A stretch of DNA of 19,093 nucleotides, from contig CAZJBT010000026.1 in the NCBI GenBank assembly GCA_964544345.1, forward strand, positions 1 to 19,093, in the 5' to 3' direction. Under the pieces are notes generated by a model. The model worked only from the letters and a program-made list of their open reading frames with translations. It had not been told where the DNA came from and made no database searches. The stretch comes from CAKTOF01 sp964544345. GTDB lineage: Bacteria; Bacillota; Clostridia; Oscillospirales; Oscillospiraceae. Numbering within the stretch: the stretch's first letter is position 1; each line of letters opens with the position of its first letter. Below are positions 14,531 to 19,093 of this stretch, one piece after another. Position numbers and translations under genes: made by a program.

Positions 14531-17500
14531 ATGGCAGAGCATCAGTTCCAGAAAGTGCTTGTGGCAAACCGCGGTGAAATTGCGATCCGTATTTTCCGCG
14601 CCTGCTACGATCTTGGACTTCACACCGTTGCGATGTATTCCAACGAGGATACTTACAGCCTGTTCCGCACCAGAGCCGACGAGTCTTATCTTATCGGTGA
14701 GAATAAAAGCCCGCTGAGCGCCTATCTGGACATCGAGCCGATCATAGATTTGGCAAAGCGCCGCGGCGTTGACGCCATTCATCCCGGCTATGGATTCCTG
14801 TCTGAGAACGCCGACTTTGCCCGCGCCTGTGAGGCGGCCGGCATCACCTTTATCGGGCCTCCGTCTCATATCCTCGAACAGATGGGTGATAAGCTCAACG
14901 CAAAAGCCATCGCCCAGCGCTGTGGCGTTCCGACGATCCCCGGTTCCGATGTGCCGCTGCGCGATGCGGATGAAGCGCTCGAAAAGGCCATCAGCTACGG
15001 TTTCCCGATCATCCTAAAGGCTGCGGCTGGCGGCGGCGGTCGTGGTATGCGCCGCTGCGATATGCCGGACGAGGTCAAAAACGCGTTCGAGCTGGTCAAG
15101 AACGAAGCGAAAAAGGCATTCGGAAACGACGATATCTTCATTGAGAAGTATTTGGTCGAACCGAAGCACATCGAGGTGCAGATCCTTGCCGACACGCACG
15201 GCAATGTCTACCATCTCGGCGAGCGCGACTGCTCGCTCCAGCGGCGCTACCAGAAGGTCGTCGAGTTTGCGCCGGCATTCTCTGTCCCGGAGCGGGTGCG
15301 GCAGGCGCTCTATGACGATGCGGTCAAGATAGCTAAGGAGGTCGGCTATATCAACGCCGGCACCGTGGAATTCCTCGTTGACAAGCAGGGCAATCACTAC
15401 TTTATTGAGATGAATCCGCGCATCCAGGTCGAGCATACCGTGACTGAGATGGTGACGGGTGTTGATCTGGTTCGTGCACAGATCCTGATCGCAGAGGGTC
15501 ATCCGCTTTCGTTCGACCCGATCGGCCTGAAGAGCCAGGACGATGTGAAGATGAACGGGTATGCGATCCAGTGCCGCGTCACGACCGAGGATCCAAGCAA
15601 TAACTTTGCTCCGGATACCGGCAAGATCACCGCCTACCGTACGGGCGGTGGATTCGGCGTCCGGCTCGACGGCGGCAACGCAGCCGCCGGTACGGTCATT
15701 TCGCCGTACTATGATTCGCTGCTGGTCAAGGTCACCTCATGGGACAACACCTTTGTCGGCGTCTGTCACAAGGCTGCCCGTGCGATTTCCGAGGTTCACA
15801 TCCGCGGTGTCAAGACCAATATCCCGTTCATCACCAACATCCTGCGTCATCCGCAGTTTGAGGCCGGCCAGTGCCACACAAAGTTTATCGACGAGACGCC
15901 GGAGCTCTTTGAGCTTGAGAACTCCCGTGACCGCGCGACGCGCGTGCTCAAGTACATCGCCAATATTCAGGTCAATGACCCGAATGCCGAGCGCCACCAG
16001 TATGACACCCCGCGTTTCCCGAACGTTGCAGGAGATGTAAAGCCTGGCCTAAAGCAACTGCTTGACAGCGATGGCCCGGAAGCAGTCAAGAAGTGGGTTC
16101 TCGACCAGAAGAAGCTTCTCATCTGCGACACCACGATGCGCGATGCGCATCAGAGCCTGCTCTCTATACGCATGCGTACACGCGATATGGTCAAGGGCGC
16201 GGACGGTACGGCTCGTATCCTGGCCGACTGCTTCTCGCTTGAGATGTGGGGCGGCGCCACGTTCGACGTCGCTTACCGCTACCTGCATGAGTCACCGTGG
16301 GAGCGGCTTGATCTGCTGCGTGAGAAAATTCCGAATGTCCTGTTCCAGATGCTCCTGCGCGGCTCGAATTTGGTCGGCTACACAAACTATCCCGACAATC
16401 TTGTGCGCGAGTTTGTCAAAGAATCCGCCCGCAGCGGCATTGATGTGTTCCGAATTTTCGACAGCCTGAACTGGATCCCTGGCATGGAGATCGCCATGGA
16501 TGAGGTTCTCAAGCAGGACAAAATCTGCCAAGCGACGATCTGCTATACGGGCGATATCCTTGATCCGAAGCGCGATAAATATACGCTGGAGTACTACGTT
16601 ACCATGGCCAAGGAGCTGGAGAAGCGCGGCGCGCACATGCTGGCCATCAAGGATATGTCCGGCCTGCTCAAACCGTATGCGGCGAAGAAGCTCGTCACGG
16701 CGCTCAAGCAGGAGATCGGTATTCCGATCCAACTCCATACGCACGATACGACGGCCAACCAGGTCGCCACGCTGCTGATGGCAGCCGAGGCGGGCGTCGA
16801 TGTAGTCGATACGGCCATTGCGTCCATGTCCAGCCTGACGAGTCAGCCGTCGATGAATGCTGTCGTCGCCGCACTCCAGGGTCAGGAGCGCGATACCGGT
16901 CTCGATCTGAGCGGTATCCAGAAGCTGACCGACTACTGGGCTGATGTACGGCTCCGCTATGAGAAGTTCGACCACGGCCTGAAAAACCCGGTCACTGATA
17001 TCTACCGCTACGAGATCCCTGGCGGTCAGTACACCAATTTGCAGCCGCAGGTCATCTCTCTTGGTCTTGGCGCCCGCTTTGAGGAGGTCAAGGAGATGTA
17101 CCGTACGGTCAACGATATGCTCGGCGACATCGTCAAGGTCACGCCGTCAAGCAAGATGGTCGGTGACCTCGCCATCTTCATGGTGCAGAACGATCTGACG
17201 CCGGAAAACATTGTCCAGAAGGGCGAAGCGCTTACATTCCCGGATTCTGTCGTATCCTACTTCAAGGGCATGATGGGTCAGCCTGCCTGGGGCTTTCCGG
17301 AGGATCTGCAGCGTGTAGTCCTCAAGGGCGAGAAGCCGATCACCTGCCGCCCGGGCGAGATGCTCGAGCCGATCGACTTTGAGGCTGCCAAGAGAGAGTG
17401 CGACAAATTCCATCCCGGCGCCGGTATCCGCACGGCGGTCGCATGGTGCATGTACCCGAAGGTCGTCGAGGAATACTGGCGGCATCATCAGGAGTATGGT

Positions 17501-17953
17501 TACATCATGCGTATGGGCAGCCATGTGTTCTTCAACGGCATGGCCATCGGTGAGACGAATAAAATCAATATTGAAGACGGGAAAACACTCGTCATCAAGT
17601 ACCTCGGCCTCGGCGATCTCAACGACGACGGCACGCGTCAGGTACAGTTTGAGTTGAACGGCATGCGCCGTGAGGTCGCGGTGCCGGATCCGACTGCGAC
17701 CGTGACGGTGAAGCCGGTCGTATTGGCTGACCCGGAGGATAAGAGCCAGACCGGCGCGTCGATCCCCGGCATGGTGTCTAAGGTCAGTGTGAAGCCGGGC
17801 GACAAGGTCAAGGAGAACCAGGTCGTCGCTGTCATTGAGGCGATGAAGATGGAAACCTCGGTCGTCGCGCGCATGGACGGCACGATCGATCAGGTGCTCA
17901 TCAAGGAAGGCGACAATGTCAAGGCCGGCGAGCTGTTGATCACCGTAAAGTAA
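14531..17953 (+). CDS. pyc: Pyruvate carboxylase, single-chain
   Basis: This enzyme carboxylates pyruvate to oxaloacetate with ATP and bicarbonate through a covalently bound biotin, refilling the citric-acid branch and feeding aspartate-family synthesis. All three parts lie on one 1140-residue chain. Biotin carboxylase covers about 1-455 (VANRGEIAIRIFRAC, the ATP-grasp glycine loop AAAGGGGRGMR near 162-172, EMNPRIQVEHTVTE). Carboxyltransferase covers about 525-990 (LLICDTTMRDAHQSLLSIR, GGATFDVAYRYL, a metal-ligand LHTHDT). The C-terminal biotinyl domain has EAMKM, with the biotinylated lysine at residue 1106. The length matches full-size family members. GAGGTG precedes the ATG. It is monocistronic, with no terminator of its own before the valS promoter. 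Confidence 0.97.
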   Translation: MAEHQFQKVLVANRGEIAIRIFRACYDLGLHTVAMYSNEDTYSLFRTRADESYLIGENKSPLSAYLDIEPIIDLAKRRGVDAIHPGYGFLSENADFARACEAAGITFIGPPSHILEQMGDKLNAKAIAQRCGVPTIPGSDVPLRDADEALEKAISYGFPIILKAAAGGGGRGMRRCDMPDEVKNAFELVKNEAKKAFGNDDIFIEKYLVEPKHIEVQILADTHGNVYHLGERDCSLQRRYQKVVEFAPAFSVPERVRQALYDDAVKIAKEVGYINAGTVEFLVDKQGNHYFIEMNPRIQVEHTVTEMVTGVDLVRAQILIAEGHPLSFDPIGLKSQDDVKMNGYAIQCRVTTEDPSNNFAPDTGKITAYRTGGGFGVRLDGGNAAAGTVISPYYDSLLVKVTSWDNTFVGVCHKAARAISEVHIRGVKTNIPFITNILRHPQFEAGQCHTKFIDETPELFELENSRDRATRVLKYIANIQVNDPNAERHQYDTPRFPNVAGDVKPGLKQLLDSDGPEAVKKWVLDQKKLLICDTTMRDAHQSLLSIRMRTRDMVKGADGTARILADCFSLEMWGGATFDVAYRYLHESPWERLDLLREKIPNVLFQMLLRGSNLVGYTNYPDNLVREFVKESARSGIDVFRIFDSLNWIPGMEIAMDEVLKQDKICQATICYTGDILDPKRDKYTLEYYVTMAKELEKRGAHMLAIKDMSGLLKPYAAKKLVTALKQEIGIPIQLHTHDTTANQVATLLMAAEAGVDVVDTAIASMSSLTSQPSMNAVVAALQGQERDTGLDLSGIQKLTDYWADVRLRYEKFDHGLKNPVTDIYRYEIPGGQYTNLQPQVISLGLGARFEEVKEMYRTVNDMLGDIVKVTPSSKMVGDLAIFMVQNDLTPENIVQKGEALTFPDSVVSYFKGMMGQPAWGFPEDLQRVVLKGEKPITCRPGEMLEPIDFEAAKRECDKFHPGAGIRTAVAWCMYPKVVEEYWRHHQEYGYIMRMGSHVFFNGMAIGETNKINIEDGKTLVIKYLGLGDLNDDGTRQVQFELNGMRREVAVPDPTATVTVKPVVLADPEDKSQTGASIPGMVSKVSVKPGDKVKENQVVAVIEAMKMETSVVARMDGTIDQVLIKEGDNVKAGELLITVK

Positions 17954-17982
17954 TTGACAAACTCAAAGTTTTCGTGTATCAT
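17954..17982 (+). promoter_or_regulatory. Sigma-A promoter of the valS leader
   Basis: A perfect TTGACA (17954-17959) starts at the base right after the pyc stop codon and is followed, 17 bp on, by TATCAT (17977-17982). It would start transcription near 17989, at the head of the T-box leader. Confidence 0.8.
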
Positions 17983-17988
17983 TTGAGC

Positions 17989-18253
17989 AATTCTTCGCAA
18001 TACTGAATCATCGCGAAACGCACGGATGAGGAGGAGTACGCTTTTTCCTGCGGTAAGAGACGGAGCGGCTGGTGAAAGCTCCGGCAGGGGAAGCGGAAGG
18101 TCGCCTCGGAGCGGACGGCGGAATGCATTGTCAAAGCCGATTCGGGTCCTCCCGTTATAGGGGAAGCGAGCGCCCCTTATGGGGAATTCAGGTGGTACCG
18201 CGGAATGTTTTCGCCCTGAACAGAGATTACTCTCTGTTCAGGGCGTCTTTTTT
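17989..18253 (+). promoter_or_regulatory. T-box riboswitch controlling valS (Val, GUC specifier)
   Basis: The conserved T-box AGGTGGTACCGCGG lies at 18190-18203. The terminator is a 14-bp perfect stem, GCCCTGAACAGAGA (18213-18226) with TCTCTGTTCAGGGC (18231-18244), loop TTAC, then a T-run to 18253. TTCAGG in the T-box arm (18187-18192) can pair with CCTGAA (18215-18220), the same bases used by the terminator, which gives the antiterminator. Stem I contains AGTA (18035-18038) and the apical GGTGAAAGCTCC (18071-18082). The specifier codon is inferred as GTC (18100-18102), just 5' of GCCTC, which can close the base helix with upstream GAGG. Uncharged tRNA-Val should stabilise the antiterminator and allow valS transcription. 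Confidence 0.93.
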
Positions 18254-18266
18254 AGGAGTGTATGAT

Positions 18267-19093
18267 ATGGCAAAAGAATTACCAAAGACCTATGACCCCA
18301 AGCAGGTGGAGTCTGAGATCTACTCCATGTGGGAGGAGAAGAAGTATTTTCACACGGAGGCAAACTCGGATAAGAAACCATTTACCATTGTAATGCCGCC
18401 TCCCAATGTTACGGGTCAGCTCCATATGGGGCATGCGATGGACTGCACGCTGCAGGATATCCTGATCCGCTTTAAGCGGATGCAGGGCTACAGCGCCCTC
18501 TGGGTTCCGGGCGTCGACCACGCGGGCATCGCGACGCAAATCAAGGTGGAGGAGGAACTGCGCAAGGAGGGCCTGACCCGCTATGACCTGGGTCGCGAGA
18601 GATTCCTGGAGCGCGTCTGGGATTGGAAGGAGAAGTTCGGCGACCGCATCGTGCGTCAGCAGAAGTCGCTTGGCGTTTCGTGTGACTGGAGCCGCGCGCG
18701 CTTCACAATGGATGCTGGCTGCTCAAACGCTGTGCGCGAGGTGTTTGTCCGTCTCTATGAAAAGGGCTTGATTTACAAGGGCAGCCGCATTATCAATTGG
18801 TGCCCGCATTGTGTGACCGCGCTCTCCGATGCGGAGGTCGAGTATCAGGATAAGCCAGGTAAGCTCTGGCACCTGCGCTATCCCGTCAAGGACTCTGACG
18901 AGTATGTCGTGGTCGCTACGACCCGGCCAGAGACGATGCTCGGCGACTCCGGCGTTGCTGTCAACCCGAATGACATGCGCTACACGCATCTCGTCGGCAA
19001 AACCTGCATCCTGCCGCTTGTCGGCCGCGAGATGCCGATCGTTGCAGATGAGTATGTCGACATGGAATTCGGAACCGGCTGTGTCAAGATGAC
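18267..19093 (+). CDS. valS: Valyl-tRNA synthetase, 5' part (cut by window end)
   Basis: ValS charges tRNA-Val and hydrolyses mis-made Thr-tRNA-Val in its CP1 editing domain. About 275 codons are visible, with no stop before the window ends. Visible signatures are the class I HIGH motif as HMGH (53-56) within PPPNVTGQLHMGHAM, then WVPGVDHAGIATQ, INWCPHC (a CP1 zinc-knuckle start) and TTRPETMLGD of the editing domain. KMSKS lies beyond the window. AGGAG (18254-18258) supports the ATG at 18267 over the out-of-frame ATG at 18262. It is controlled by the T-box leader directly upstream, which fits its amino acid. Confidence 0.96.
   Translation, partial: MAKELPKTYDPKQVESEIYSMWEEKKYFHTEANSDKKPFTIVMPPPNVTGQLHMGHAMDCTLQDILIRFKRMQGYSALWVPGVDHAGIATQIKVEEELRKEGLTRYDLGRERFLERVWDWKEKFGDRIVRQQKSLGVSCDWSRARFTMDAGCSNAVREVFVRLYEKGLIYKGSRIINWCPHCVTALSDAEVEYQDKPGKLWHLRYPVKDSDEYVVVATTRPETMLGDSGVAVNPNDMRYTHLVGKTCILPLVGREMPIVADEYVDMEFGTGCVKM

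Noticed and set aside
14531..17953. Many antisense and shifted open frames within pyc
   Set aside because: They have no family resemblance and simply mirror the strong codon bias of pyc.

Overview
The window looks like chromosomal DNA from a spore-forming, fairly GC-rich member of the Clostridia, probably an Oscillospiraceae/Ruminococcaceae relative. The basis is the sporulation family members YqfC, YqfD and YlbJ, strong sigma-A type promoters, a valine T-box leader, and Firmicutes-type gene order around era, recO and mutS2. The genus is inference only. Nearly all of the window is conserved housekeeping DNA. I found no rRNA, tRNA, CRISPR array, transposase, phage gene or recognisable defence system.

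Positions 1-1200 are the accessory-looking part. They hold the 3' end of an unidentified gene whose stop codon lies in the loop of its own terminator, an AT-richer surface-protein-like remnant broken by a 2-nt frameshift, a 22-codon ORF, and a small DUF5658-like membrane protein. The last gene converges on era, and two terminators facing opposite ways fill the gap.

Positions 1202-5551 (minus strand) are a telescoped operon, yqfC-yqfD-phoH-ybeY-dgkA-era, with overlaps at every junction (mostly 4 bp). It covers sporulation, 16S rRNA maturation and ribosome assembly, and lipid-carrier phosphorylation. The pgpH (yqfF) and cdd genes that sit in this cluster in Bacillus subtilis are absent.

Positions 5641-10506 (plus strand) start from a divergent intergenic region and carry ylbJ, a small Cys-rich protein, then a promoter, a structured-looking leader, yqzL-like, recO and mutS2. 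In B. subtilis yqzL and recO directly follow era; here they lie on the other strand, about 5 kb from era.

Positions 10510-14331 hold an HPr-family protein with an altered active-site motif (HNTAA instead of HARPA) and its own promoter and terminator, then uvrC-rsmD-coaD and a coiled-coil protein. A consensus sigma-A promoter lies inside rsmD, just before coaD.

Positions 14332-19093 hold pyc (single-chain pyruvate carboxylase) with an AT-rich upstream region containing palindromes. A sigma-A promoter begins at the base after the pyc stop codon and drives a T-box leader with a GUC (Val) specifier, ahead of the 5' part of valS, which runs off the window.
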